Shown: positions 1 through 6,049, counted from the first letter of the stretch. The stretch: 9,786 nucleotides of DNA from Haemophilus sp. C1 (GCF_001276515.1 NZ_LDVZ01000033.1:1-9786); one strand, 5' to 3'. The notes: generated by a model from the sequence alone, not told the origin. Translations and numbers: made by a program.

Positions 1-59
1 TGGTTGGTTGGTTGGTTGGTTGGTTGGTTGGTTGGTTGGTTGGTTGGTTGGTTGGTTGG
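1..59. repeat. CCAA tetranucleotide phase-variation tract (TTGG on plus strand)
   Basis: Fourteen complete TTGG units plus three bases of a fifteenth are visible, and the tract runs off the left edge, so the total is unknown. It lies inside the coding region directly after the signal peptide of the minus-strand hgp gene. Gain or loss of one unit shifts the downstream frame, the established switching mechanism of Haemophilus hgp genes. Confidence 0.95.
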
Positions 60-133
60 GTAGCATAGGCTGTGCTTGCATTTAATGCAAATGCAATAGA
101 GCAAGCAAGCAGGCTGAATTTAAAGTTAGTCAT
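1..133 (-). CDS. Hgp-family hemoglobin/hemoglobin-haptoglobin receptor, 5' end only (possibly hgpB type)
   Basis: This is the first 44 codons of a TonB-dependent outer-membrane receptor that strips heme from hemoglobin or hemoglobin-haptoglobin; the rest lies outside the window. ATG at 133-131 begins [18 protein letters not shown] and a typical signal peptide ending in AYA at about residue 24. The reading then enters a CCAA tract translated as repeated Gln-Pro-Thr-Asn. That combination is the hallmark of the Haemophilus Hgp proteins (HgpA, HgpB, HgpC), which switch on and off by CCAA slippage. Three consecutive units encode QPTN in every frame, so on or off cannot be told without the sequence beyond base 1. 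An AGGG about 7 bases upstream of the ATG can serve as ribosome binding site. The neighbouring ABC operon suggests the hgpB locus of strain Rd, from memory, so the paralogue is left open. A promoter and Fur-like site lie just upstream. Confidence 0.88.
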   Translation of the reverse strand, partial: MTNFKFSLLACSIAFALNASTAYATQPTNQPTNQPTNQPTNQPT

Positions 134-156
134 GTTTTACCCTATAATAAAGAAAA

Positions 157-171
157 TGATAATAATTACTA
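157..171 (-). promoter_or_regulatory. Fur-like operator in the hgp leader
   Basis: TGATAATAATTACTA matches the 7-1-7 Fur pattern TGATAAT-N-ATTATCA at 12 of 14 defined positions. It lies immediately downstream of the hgp -10 hexamer, over the expected transcription start, where bound Fur would block initiation. Iron and heme receptor genes are normally Fur-repressed, so the position fits. Confidence 0.6.
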
Positions 172-174
172 AAT

Positions 175-203
175 ATAATACATAAATAAGTGTTTTCTCA
201 CAA
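175..203 (-). promoter_or_regulatory. Sigma-70 promoter of the hgp gene
   Basis: Read on the minus strand, TTGTGA (203-198) and TATTAT (180-175) are separated by exactly 17 bases. The -35 matches consensus at 4 of 6 positions and the -10 at 5 of 6. The start point would fall near 168, about 35 bases upstream of the ATG and inside the Fur-like site. Confidence 0.55.
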
Positions 204-237
204 TACTAAAAGTGAGTTTTTGATCAAAATCAAACAA

Positions 238-252
238 TAAAAATTATTCTCA
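238..252 (-). promoter_or_regulatory. Second Fur-like site upstream of hgp
   Basis: The plus strand reads TAAAAATTATTCTCA; its complement TGAGAATAATTTTTA fits the 7-1-7 Fur pattern at 11 of 14 positions. It is the same as the site before hmbR (1673-1687) except for the central base, which supports recognition by the same regulator. It lies about 35 bases upstream of the hgp -35 hexamer. Confidence 0.4.
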
Positions 253-317
253 TTATGCTCTATGTTTAAATGCGCTTGTTTCCTGTAATGCGAGCCGTTG
301 ATTGTTGATATTAGTAG

Positions 318-447
318 TTGTAGGGTGGGCTTTAGCCCACCAATAAACAATCGTGAGATATTTTGGTGGGCTAAAGCCCACCCTACATTAAGTACGCATA
401 ATTCTATACGTGCTTCTTTTTATTTTAGGAGCAATCATTATGATGAT
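318..447 (+). repeat. 130-bp direct repeat, copy 1 (decayed copy of the ABC operon leader)
   Basis: This segment matches 4182-4311 at 125 of 130 positions, differing at 333, 344, 373, 388 and 408. It carries the 69-bp hairpin element, the terminator-like stem, the AGGAGC ribosome binding site (427-432 region) and the start codons of the ABC transporter gene. The reading from ATG 440 is only four codons (MMIL) before TAA, so nothing is translated usefully. Homology stops sharply at both ends. It is best read as a duplicated junction left by insertion of the abi-hmbR segment. Confidence 0.93.
319..387. repeat. 69-bp palindromic hairpin element, copy 1
   Basis: Two perfectly complementary 25-base arms (319-343 and 363-387) surround a 19-base loop. 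Each arm is itself a small hairpin, GGTGGGCT with AGCCCACC around two bases, so two folds are mutually exclusive: one long stem, or two short stems side by side. The GTAGGGTGGGC type of palindrome resembles dispersed intergenic repeats of other bacteria, but copy number here cannot be judged from one window. Confidence 0.85.
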
Positions 448-527
448 TTTATAAATTGCGTAGCATTATTGATTTAGTTGAAAACGATGATTTTCAGGAA
501 TTAAAAATGACAAAAGCCACCTTTTAG
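444..527 (+). pseudogene. Possible 3' remnant of an unidentified gene
   Basis: One plus frame is free of stops from 444 to TAG at 525-527 and reads DFYKLRSIIDLVENDDFQ, then ELKMTKATF. The mix of charged and aliphatic residues looks like the C-terminal helix of a real protein. It starts exactly at the right edge of the 130-bp repeat and ends inside a hairpin. With only 28 codons, chance cannot be excluded, and no family is recognised. Confidence 0.25.
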
Positions 528-538
528 GTGGCCTTGTC
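509..538. terminator. Hairpin, possible weak terminator
   Basis: GCCACCT (516-522) and AGGTGGC (526-532) form a seven-pair stem with a three-base loop, flanked by a further GACAA/TTGTC pairing. The plus side has few following Ts (CTTGTCTC), while the minus side is followed by a run of four Ts. It would suit termination in either direction only weakly. It may belong to the gene remnant that ends within it. Confidence 0.45.
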
Positions 539-549
539 TCAATATTGTA

Positions 550-556
550 GGGGGGG
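550..556 (+). repeat. G7 homopolymer tract upstream of the abi-like gene
   Basis: Seven consecutive Gs lie about 90 bases before the ATG at 648. Such tracts can slip in Haemophilus, but nothing here places it between promoter elements. Confidence 0.6.
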
Positions 557-647
557 TTTGATAATGCTATCAGTGACCAACGTTCCCTATCGTCGGGGCG
601 GAGTCTATGGTAAAATAATTCAAATGTCAAGTGATAAGTAGGATTAT

Positions 648-1316
648 ATGTTATCAGCAACGCAATTTCTTATTTTAGAAAAAGCACTTAGTAAGGAAAG
701 ATTATCTACATACAAAAACTATGTGAAAAATAAAACTTCAGAAAGTATTAATGACAACATCGTTGCTTTATATGAATGGAATTCTGAAATAGCTGGCTAT
801 TTTCTTGAATTATGTAATATATATGAGGTTTCATTAAGAAATGCTATTTACAGATCAATAGATGCGTATGATCATTATGGTATCAGACAGAAACAAATAC
901 TTAGACAAAGTCCCAAATTAAGAGAAAAAGTTGAAGAATTAGGTAGAAATGCGACTGATGGAAAAATCATATCTAGTTTACATTTTCACTTTTGGGAAGG
1001 TTTTTTGAAGAAATTTTTCTTTTGGAATCCTCGTAAGCCTCACAATATGCCTCTTTTATATGCTTATAGAATAATCTCTTTTGAAAACTCAAATAAAGAT
1101 AAGGATATATTATTTATTATAAAAGTCACAAAGAATTTGAGAGTGAATATAAGAAACAGAATCTGTCATCACGATCCCATCTTCAATAAAGATTTAAAGA
1201 AAATTCTGAAACAAGTTATGTGGGTATTTAGTAAAATTGATTATGATTTATACTTAGTTATTAACAATCTATATTCCAATAAAATTATTAATCTTTTAAA
1301 TAAGAAGCCAATCTAA
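648..1316 (+). CDS. Abi_2-like HEPN protein, putative abortive-infection RNase
   Basis: A 222-residue protein resembling the Abi_2 (AbiD/AbiF-like) family of phage abortive-infection proteins, many of which are HEPN ribonucleases. What can be seen: a helix with EVSLRNAI (residues 60-67) corresponding to the family's N-terminal (L)EvxLRNxi motif; GKIISSLHFHFW (105-116), matching its Gly-Lys...Phe-Trp motif; and RNRICHHDPI (169-178), which supplies the HEPN R-x4-H motif (Arg169, His174). No signal peptide or membrane segment is evident, so it should be cytoplasmic. ATG 648 is preceded by AAGTAGGA (636-643). The gene is isolated: its own strong terminator follows, and no partner such as a methylase or antitoxin is adjacent. 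It is very AT-rich, more so than the transporter genes. Role as RNase or in phage exclusion is inferred from the family; the target is unknown. Confidence 0.8.
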   Translation: MLSATQFLILEKALSKERLSTYKNYVKNKTSESINDNIVALYEWNSEIAGYFLELCNIYEVSLRNAIYRSIDAYDHYGIRQKQILRQSPKLREKVEELGRNATDGKIISSLHFHFWEGFLKKFFFWNPRKPHNMPLLYAYRIISFENSNKDKDILFIIKVTKNLRVNIRNRICHHDPIFNKDLKKILKQVMWVFSKIDYDLYLVINNLYSNKIINLLNKKPI

Positions 1317-1329
1317 CTACAAATGTAGA

Positions 1330-1345
1330 AGATCAGACCTGATCT
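1330..1345. other. Short palindrome after the abi-like gene
   Basis: AGATCAG and CTGATCT are perfect complements separated by two bases. It contains two GATC sites and lies just past the stop codon. It could be a small RNA stem or a protein site; nothing further supports either. Confidence 0.35.
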
Positions 1346-1359
1346 GACAAATCATAATG

Positions 1360-1432
1360 AAAAATGAGCATTTCCTGTTTAGTATATGAGTGTCAAAGTC
1401 AATCTAAACAGAACAGTAAATGCTCATTTTTT
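1360..1432 (+). terminator. Intrinsic terminator of the abi-like gene
   Basis: A perfect 14-pair outer stem (1360-1373 with 1418-1431) includes TGAGCATTT/AAATGCTCA and ends in six Ts (1427-1432). Inside it a second stem, CTGTTTAG (1375-1382) with CTAAACAG (1404-1411), closes a 21-base loop. The run of As on the left arm makes it able to act on both strands. It isolates the abi-like gene from hmbR. Confidence 0.8.
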
Positions 1433-1638
1433 ATTCTACCCCCCCCATTAACCACCAGATCCGTTTTGATTCAGTTTGGTTTCACTAAAATCACTTTGAC
1501 TACACTTTGGGTTTTAACAAGCAGTAAAGCTCAAGTTGAATGAATGTTCGCTAATTTTTATAGGGGCGTAAAGCGATCTAATAAACTCTCTGTTTTTGCA
1601 TCTACATGATTTTTTAGCTGATTGAATGAAGATGTTAT

Positions 1639-1668
1639 GTTCTAAATTTAGAACTTTTGATTTAGAAC
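1639..1668. promoter_or_regulatory. Palindromic operator-like sequence upstream of hmbR
   Basis: GTTCTAAATTTAGAAC (1639-1654) is a perfect 16-base palindrome. A third half-site TTTAGAAC recurs at 1661-1668, 14 bases after the first TTTAGAAC. A symmetric site plus a direct half-site, about 50-80 bases before the -10 hexamer, looks like the binding site of a dimeric regulator. The regulator is not identifiable from the sequence. Confidence 0.4.
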
Positions 1669-1672
1669 AAAA

Positions 1673-1687
1673 TAAAAATAATTCTCA
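1673..1687. promoter_or_regulatory. Fur-like site upstream of hmbR
   Basis: TAAAAATAATTCTCA (complement TGAGAATTATTTTTA) fits the 7-1-7 Fur pattern at 11 of 14 positions. It differs from the site before hgp at 238-252 only at the central base. It lies just upstream of the probable hmbR promoter and fits iron regulation of a hemoglobin receptor. Confidence 0.45.
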
Positions 1688-1693
1688 AAAATC

Positions 1694-1722
1694 TGTTCAA
1701 TAATAAATTTATTTTTTATAAT
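1694..1722 (+). promoter_or_regulatory. Probable hmbR promoter
   Basis: A perfect TATAAT lies at 1717-1722, 31 bases before the ATG. The best-spaced -35 at 17 bases is TGTTCA (1694-1699), a weak 3 of 6 match, so the promoter may need an activator or the flanking AT-rich DNA. The transcript would begin near 1729. Confidence 0.4.
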
Positions 1723-1753
1723 CCACCTGTTTATTAACTTGAGGAAATCATAA

Positions 1754-4176
1754 ATGAAACAACATAAATTGACCCCTTATGCTCTGTTGCTGATTACTGC
1801 AGGCATGTCTGTTACGAGTTATGCTTTGGCTGAGGAGCAATTAGAGACGATTAATGTTTCTACGGAATTGGATAGCTCAACAAAAGCTAATCATTCTGAA
1901 AAGAAAACAGCGAAAATTATTCAACAAGAATTAATTCAAAATAATAAAGATCTTGTGCGTTATAGCCCTGACGTTGGGGTGGTCGATCAAGGTCGTCATC
2001 AAAAAGGTTTCGCTATTCGAGGTGTAGAAGACAACCGTGTCGGTATTAGTATTGATGGCGTAGCTTTGCCTGATTCTGAAGAAAACTCACTTTACAAACG
2101 TTATGGTAATTTAAATACTTCTCGTCAGAGTATTGATCCTGAGCTTGCTCGTACGATTGATATTGCTAAGGGCGCAGATTCTTTCAATCAAGGAAGTGGT
2201 AATATCGGGGGGGGGTAAATTATCGTACACTTGAACCTTTTGATATTGTAAGAAACGGTCGAAAATTTGGTGCGTTATATCGTACGGGATACGCTTCTCG
2301 AAACACTGAATGGGTAAATACTTTAGGTGTTGCGTATGTGGGAGAAAAAGCGGAAGCCTTATTGCTTTATTCCAATCGCTACGGACATGAGATGAAAAGT
2401 GCTGGAGAATATACAATTCCTGAAGATCGATATTACACACGTTCTCGTGGTCATAGTAAACAAACTCCTGATGATTCAACGCATAATAATCACAGTTATT
2501 TAGCGAAATTTGCATATCGTTTTAATGATAGCCACAGAGTTGGAATTTCTTACAGTGGTTCACATAATAAAAATTATACAATTGAAGATTCAGTCATCAC
2601 CTCTGAACACAACTGGCGTGAAGCTGACGATCGTGCTAAACGAGATACGGTCAATGTGTTTTATGAATATATGCCAGATTCAAAATTGATTGCATTGGTT
2701 AAAACTGATATTGATTATCAAAAAACACAAACTGCGGCTTATAATTATGAGGGATATAGAGCTAATGCCTACAGAGGGAGTGAGCCTGATAATAATAACT
2801 TTCGTTTCTTTAATACTAAATTTAAACGGATTAATTTTCGTGTAGATAGCCAGCCAAATGATCTGGGTATAGGTAATCATACTTTTTCATTTAAGGCTGC
2901 GATCTCAGAACGAAAATTTGATATCCTGCATCAGGATTTTAATTATACCTACGAGAGCTGGTCGGATCCGAATAAAAAATGGATTCGATCACCTGACTCA
3001 ACAATGATGCATCCCATTAAAACTCGTCATTACACAATATCATTGCATGATAATATTGAGTTTACACCAGAGTGGAAGGGGCATATTGGAGTTCGTTATG
3101 ACTGGGCAAAACATGTTCAACAAAGTCTAAATGGTTTACAATGTCCATTCTGTGAAAAATCAGATAATGCAAAATTCCATAATGTTAGCTGGACATCAGG
3201 AATTGAAAAAATAATCAATGATGACTGGAAACTTGCTTATAATGTCGGTACTGGTTTCCGTGTACCAAATGCATCAGAAATGTATTTTGATTATCGAAAG
3301 AATCATCTTACTGGGATTGTAAGCAATTCAGGAATTTGGGTATCTAATCCAAATCTTAAAGCAGAAAAAAGTTTAACTCAGAATCTTAACTTGGTTGGAA
3401 AAGGGAATTTAGGTGAGTTTTCTCTTAATTTACATTATACCCGTTATAAAGATTTCTTATTTGAACAAGAAACAGCAGAGCATTACACTGAAGAGGATCC
3501 ATTAACTGGCGATACCTTGCATAAATGGAAACCCGCTCAACAAATGCAAAATAGTGATGCTGCTAAAATCTATGGTATTGAATTTACGGGTAAACTTAAT
3601 TTAAATGAAGTTACACCAATTCCAAATGGGTGGAAATTATTTGGTTCATTAGGCTATAGCCAAGGAAACATGTCTAATGGGGCTAGTTTAATATCCATTC
3701 AGCCGATTAAGGCCATTATTGGATTGGATTATGAGCAGCCAGAAGGGAAATGGGGGATCTTTTCTCGCTTGACTTATCTTGGCGCAAAAAAAGCTAAAGA
3801 TGCTCAATATGGTGATATTGTTGAACAATGTCCTGTTCCTAGGGTGCCTTATTACTATGGCACAACAAGATGTCCAGTAAAACCGAATACCTATACAGAG
3901 TTAAAAACTTGGAAACATTTAAATAACAAAGCATTTGTGTTTGATATGTTTGGTTTTTATAAAGTAGCAGACAATGTTACTTTGCGCGCAGGTATTTACA
4001 ATCTATTTAATCGTAAATATCACACTTGGGATGCGTTACGTGGTTTAAATGATACTGGTGCTGTAGTTAATTCTGTTGGTGTGGATCCTGATCCTACATA
4101 CGGTGGCTATCCTGGGCTTCAACGTTATTACCAACCAGGTCGTAACTTCGCAGCCTCTGTAGAAATTCGATTCTAA
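1754..4176 (+). pseudogene. hmbR: HmbR-type TonB-dependent hemoglobin receptor, phase-off by frameshift
   Basis: Outer-membrane receptor that takes heme from hemoglobin using TonB energy. Reading starts at ATG 1754 (GAGGA at 1741-1745) with a signal peptide ending in ALA at residue 26, a TonB box ETINVS (31-36) and a plug containing NKDLVRYSPDVG, GRHQKGFAIRGVE and DGVALPDSEENSLY. These are near-identical to what I recall of meningococcal HmbR. The frame stops at TAA 2216-2218 after GSGNIGGG, where nine Gs (2207-2215) stand. One more G would continue as VNYRTL and on through the barrel (SWREADD, GWKLFGSLGY, FSRLTYLGAKKAKDAQY, YNLFNRKYHTWDALRGL) to a C-terminal Phe at 4173. The restored protein would be 807 residues; meningococcal HmbR is 792. 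No other break is seen, so this is a switched-off contingency gene rather than a decayed one, unless the G count is a sequencing error. A poly-G tract also controls neisserial hmbR. Confidence 0.88.
2207..2215 (+). repeat. Poly-G phase-variation tract in hmbR (9 G, off)
   Basis: Nine Gs encode the Gly-Gly-Gly of the plug segment NIGGGVNY. With nine the reading meets TAA at once. With ten (or seven) it continues through the remaining 1.9 kb without a stop. Length changes here would toggle the receptor. Confidence 0.88.
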
Positions 4177-4182
4177 TTAATT

Positions 4183-4251
4183 TGTAGGGTGGGCTTCAGC
4201 CCACCAACAAACAATCGTGAGATATTTTGGTGGGCTGAAGCCCACCCTACA
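4183..4251. repeat. 69-bp palindromic hairpin element, copy 2
   Basis: Same element as 319-387, with perfect 25-base arms (4183-4207 and 4227-4251). The two arm differences from copy 1 (C at 4197, G at 4237) are complementary, so pairing is kept. It lies between the hmbR stop and the ABC operon and may help to end hmbR transcription. Confidence 0.85.
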
Positions 4252-4253
4252 CT

Positions 4254-4290
4254 AAGTACGCATAATTCTATGCGTGCTTCTTTTTATTTT
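4254..4290 (+). terminator. Intrinsic terminator or attenuator just before the ABC operon start
   Basis: AAGTACGCATA (4254-4264) pairs with TATGCGTGCTT (4269-4279) over 11 pairs, one a U-G wobble, around a four-base loop ATTC. CTTTTTATTTT follows. The shape is that of a rho-independent terminator, yet it ends directly at the AGGAG of the next gene, so operon transcripts starting upstream must pass it. In copy 1 the stem is broken by a C-A mismatch (397/408). Confidence 0.6.
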
Positions 4291-4303
4291 AGGAGCAATC
4301 ATT

Positions 4304-6049
4304 ATGATGATAGATAAACGCCTAATTAACACGGTGGCCGATAGTAAAAAATGGATTGGCGTCACGGTGTTGTGGAATTGGGTGGCGTTAGTTGGCGGGA
4401 TTATTAGTGCCGTCGTGTTTTCTTATATTTTACAGGCCGCTTATTTTAAAGAATTGACGATGTCAAGTGCGGTGGGTTTTGGTGCGATTTTAATTGCGGC
4501 ATTAGCATTGCGTGCTTTTGCGGGTAAAAAATCGGTGCAGGCTTCTTATTTTGCCAGCACAAAAGTGAAGCATGAATTACGTAGCCTCATTTATCGTAAA
4601 TTAGCCTCTATGCCGCTTAACCAAGTGAACCAGCAATCCACTTCAAGCATTATCCAGGTGGCATCAGAAGGTGTAGAACAGCTTGAAATCTACTTTGGGC
4701 GTTATTTGCCGCAGCTTTTTTATAGCTTGCTTGCTCCCCTAACTCTCTTTGCTTTCCTGATCTTTTTCAGCTTTAAAACAGCCATTATTTTATTAATTTG
4801 CGTGCCGCTTATCCCTATGTCGATTATTGCGGTGAATAAAATTGCGAAAAAACTCTTGGCAAAATATTGGTCGATTTATGTGGGATTAGGCAGTAGCTTT
4901 TTAGATAACCTACAAGGTTTAATTACGTTAAAAATCTATCAAGATGATGCTTACAAAGCGAAAGCAATGGATGAAGAAGCAGAGCATTTCCGCAAAATCA
5001 CCATGAAAGTACTTACCATGCAGCTTAACTCGGTTTCACTGATGGATTTACTCGCTTATGGTGGCGCAGCAATCGGGATTTTAACCGCACTATTGCAATT
5101 CCAAGATGCACAACTCAGCGTGTTAGGCGTGATTTTATTTATTCTACTTTCTTCTGAGTTCTTTATTCCGCTTCGTTTGCTTGGTTCATTCTTCCACGTG
5201 GCGATGAATGGTAAAGCGGCTTCAGATAAAATTTTCACATTGCTTGATACGCCTGTGGAAACACAACAAAGTGCGGTAGATTTTGAAGCCAAAAATAACG
5301 TTCAAGTGGAAATTAAAGATCTACATTTTGCGTATTCTGCAGAAAAACCAGCAATTCAAGGTTTAACTTTAACGATTCAACCAAACCAACTTTCTGTATT
5401 TGTGGGTAAAAGTGGTTGCGGTAAATCAACCTTAGTTTCCTTGTTGATGGGCTTTAATAAAGCGCAACAAGGTGAGATTTTGTTTAATGGACAAAACGCC
5501 TCAGAAATAGACCGCACTTCTTTCTATCAAAAAGTATCGTTGGTGAGCCATAGCAGCTACGTGTTTAAGGGCACGCTGCGTGAAAATATGACAATGGCGA
5601 AAATTGATGCCAATGACGAGCAAATTTATGCTTGTTTAGAACAAGTGAATCTTGCCCAATTTGTACGCGAAAATGGCGGATTAGATATGCAATTATTAAG
5701 CCGTGGTGCGAATTTATCGGGCGGTCAGATTCAACGTTTAGCCTTAGCGCGTGCTTTATTACACAATGCCGAGCTTTATATTTTTGATGAAGCGACCAGT
5801 AATATTGATGTGGAAAGCGAAGAAATTATTTTGCAGTTCATTCAACAATTTAAACAGCAAAAAACCATTGTGATGATTTCTCACCGCTTGGCAAATGCGG
5901 TAAATGCGGACTGTATTAATGTACTTGACCAAGGCAAATTGATTGAGCAAGGCACACATAAAGAGCTAATGGAAAAACAAGGTGCGTATGCTGAAATGTT
6001 CCAACAACAAAAAGATTTAGAACAAATTAGAGAGGTGGCAAATGCGTAA
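4304..6049 (+). CDS. CydD-like ABC transporter subunit (fused membrane and ATPase domains)
   Basis: First subunit of a heterodimeric ABC exporter, 581 residues in the inner membrane. Six membrane segments are visible at about 20-43, 54-73, 136-157, 158-176, 247-266 and 272-292. The ATPase domain follows with Walker A GKSGCGKST (368-376), signature LSGGQ (471-475), Walker B ending in DE (495-496) and the H-loop His527, all intact. The segments GRYLPQLFYSLLAPL and FFIPLRLLGSFFHVA are typical of the CydD type, whose E. coli member works with CydC in thiol export and cytochrome bd assembly. I believe Rd carries this gene as HI0663, with separate cydDC elsewhere, so the substrate is left open. ATG 4304 is chosen over the upstream GTG 4274 because AGGAG (4291-4295) is correctly spaced; ATG 4307 is also possible. 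It overlaps the next gene by 8 bases, implying coupled translation. Confidence 0.9.
   Translation: MMIDKRLINTVADSKKWIGVTVLWNWVALVGGIISAVVFSYILQAAYFKELTMSSAVGFGAILIAALALRAFAGKKSVQASYFASTKVKHELRSLIYRKLASMPLNQVNQQSTSSIIQVASEGVEQLEIYFGRYLPQLFYSLLAPLTLFAFLIFFSFKTAIILLICVPLIPMSIIAVNKIAKKLLAKYWSIYVGLGSSFLDNLQGLITLKIYQDDAYKAKAMDEEAEHFRKITMKVLTMQLNSVSLMDLLAYGGAAIGILTALLQFQDAQLSVLGVILFILLSSEFFIPLRLLGSFFHVAMNGKAASDKIFTLLDTPVETQQSAVDFEAKNNVQVEIKDLHFAYSAEKPAIQGLTLTIQPNQLSVFVGKSGCGKSTLVSLLMGFNKAQQGEILFNGQNASEIDRTSFYQKVSLVSHSSYVFKGTLRENMTMAKIDANDEQIYACLEQVNLAQFVRENGGLDMQLLSRGANLSGGQIQRLALARALLHNAELYIFDEATSNIDVESEEIILQFIQQFKQQKTIVMISHRLANAVNADCINVLDQGKLIEQGTHKELMEKQGAYAEMFQQQKDLEQIREVANA
4465..4473 (+). other. 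DNA uptake signal core
   Basis: Perfect AAGTGCGGT, the core recognised by competent Haemophilus, inside the CydD-like gene. Confidence 0.85.
5269..5277 (+). other. DNA uptake signal core
   Basis: Perfect AAGTGCGGT followed by the AT-rich AGATTTTGAA, in the linker between the membrane and ATPase domains of the CydD-like gene. Confidence 0.85.
5511..5519 (-). other. DNA uptake signal core
   Basis: ACCGCACTT on the plus strand, so the signal reads on the minus strand, within the CydD-like ATPase domain. Confidence 0.8.

Larger units (their letters stand above)
134..647. other. Intergenic region between hgp and the abi-like gene
   Basis: These 514 bases hold the hgp promoter and Fur-like sites (157-252), copy 1 of the 130-bp repeat (318-447), a short possible gene remnant (444-527), a hairpin (509-538), a G7 tract (550-556) and a small inverted repeat TGATA-atgc-TATCA (559-572). 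No intact gene was found. The only long frame, on the minus strand at 466-660, has no ribosome binding site or family resemblance. Confidence 0.7.
1317..1753. other. Intergenic region between the abi-like gene and hmbR
   Basis: These 437 bases hold a small palindrome (1330-1345), the terminator (1360-1432), a C8 tract (1439-1446), then about 190 bases with no recognised element, and finally the hmbR control region (1639-1745). Stop-free runs of 35-40 codons exist on both strands between 1424 and 1625, but they lack starts and family resemblance. Confidence 0.6.
4182..4311 (+). repeat. 130-bp direct repeat, copy 2 (functional leader of the ABC operon)
   Basis: Matches 318-447 at 125 of 130 positions. 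It begins five bases after the hmbR stop codon and ends within the third codon of the ABC gene. It contains the palindromic element (4183-4251), a terminator-like stem (4254-4290) and the AGGAG ribosome binding site (4291-4295). Because this copy leads into an intact gene, it is the likely original arrangement and copy 1 the duplicate. Confidence 0.93.

Noticed and set aside
319..387. CRISPR repeat or insertion sequence end
   Set aside because: There are only two distant copies, with no spacers between regular repeats and no transposase in the window.
466..660. 64-codon minus-strand frame
   Set aside because: No ribosome binding site, proline/arginine-rich translation with no family resemblance, crosses a hairpin and a G7 tract, and overlaps the start of the abi-like gene.
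1424..1625. Stop-free runs of 35-40 codons on both strands
   Set aside because: No start codon with a ribosome binding site and no recognisable protein; expected by chance at this length.
2111..2515. 134-codon minus-strand frame opposite hmbR
   Set aside because: Shadow of the hmbR coding sequence; the plus strand is clearly HmbR across the whole interval.
2338..4176. A separate gene beginning at GTG 2338
   Set aside because: It starts mid-protein relative to HmbR, has no signal peptide, and sequence from 2216 to 2338 also codes for HmbR in the same frame. It is the distal part of the frameshifted gene.
4274..4303. Upstream GTG start for the CydD-like gene
   Set aside because: It lies inside the terminator-like stem and its frame runs through the ribosome binding site at 4291-4295, which is well placed for ATG 4304.
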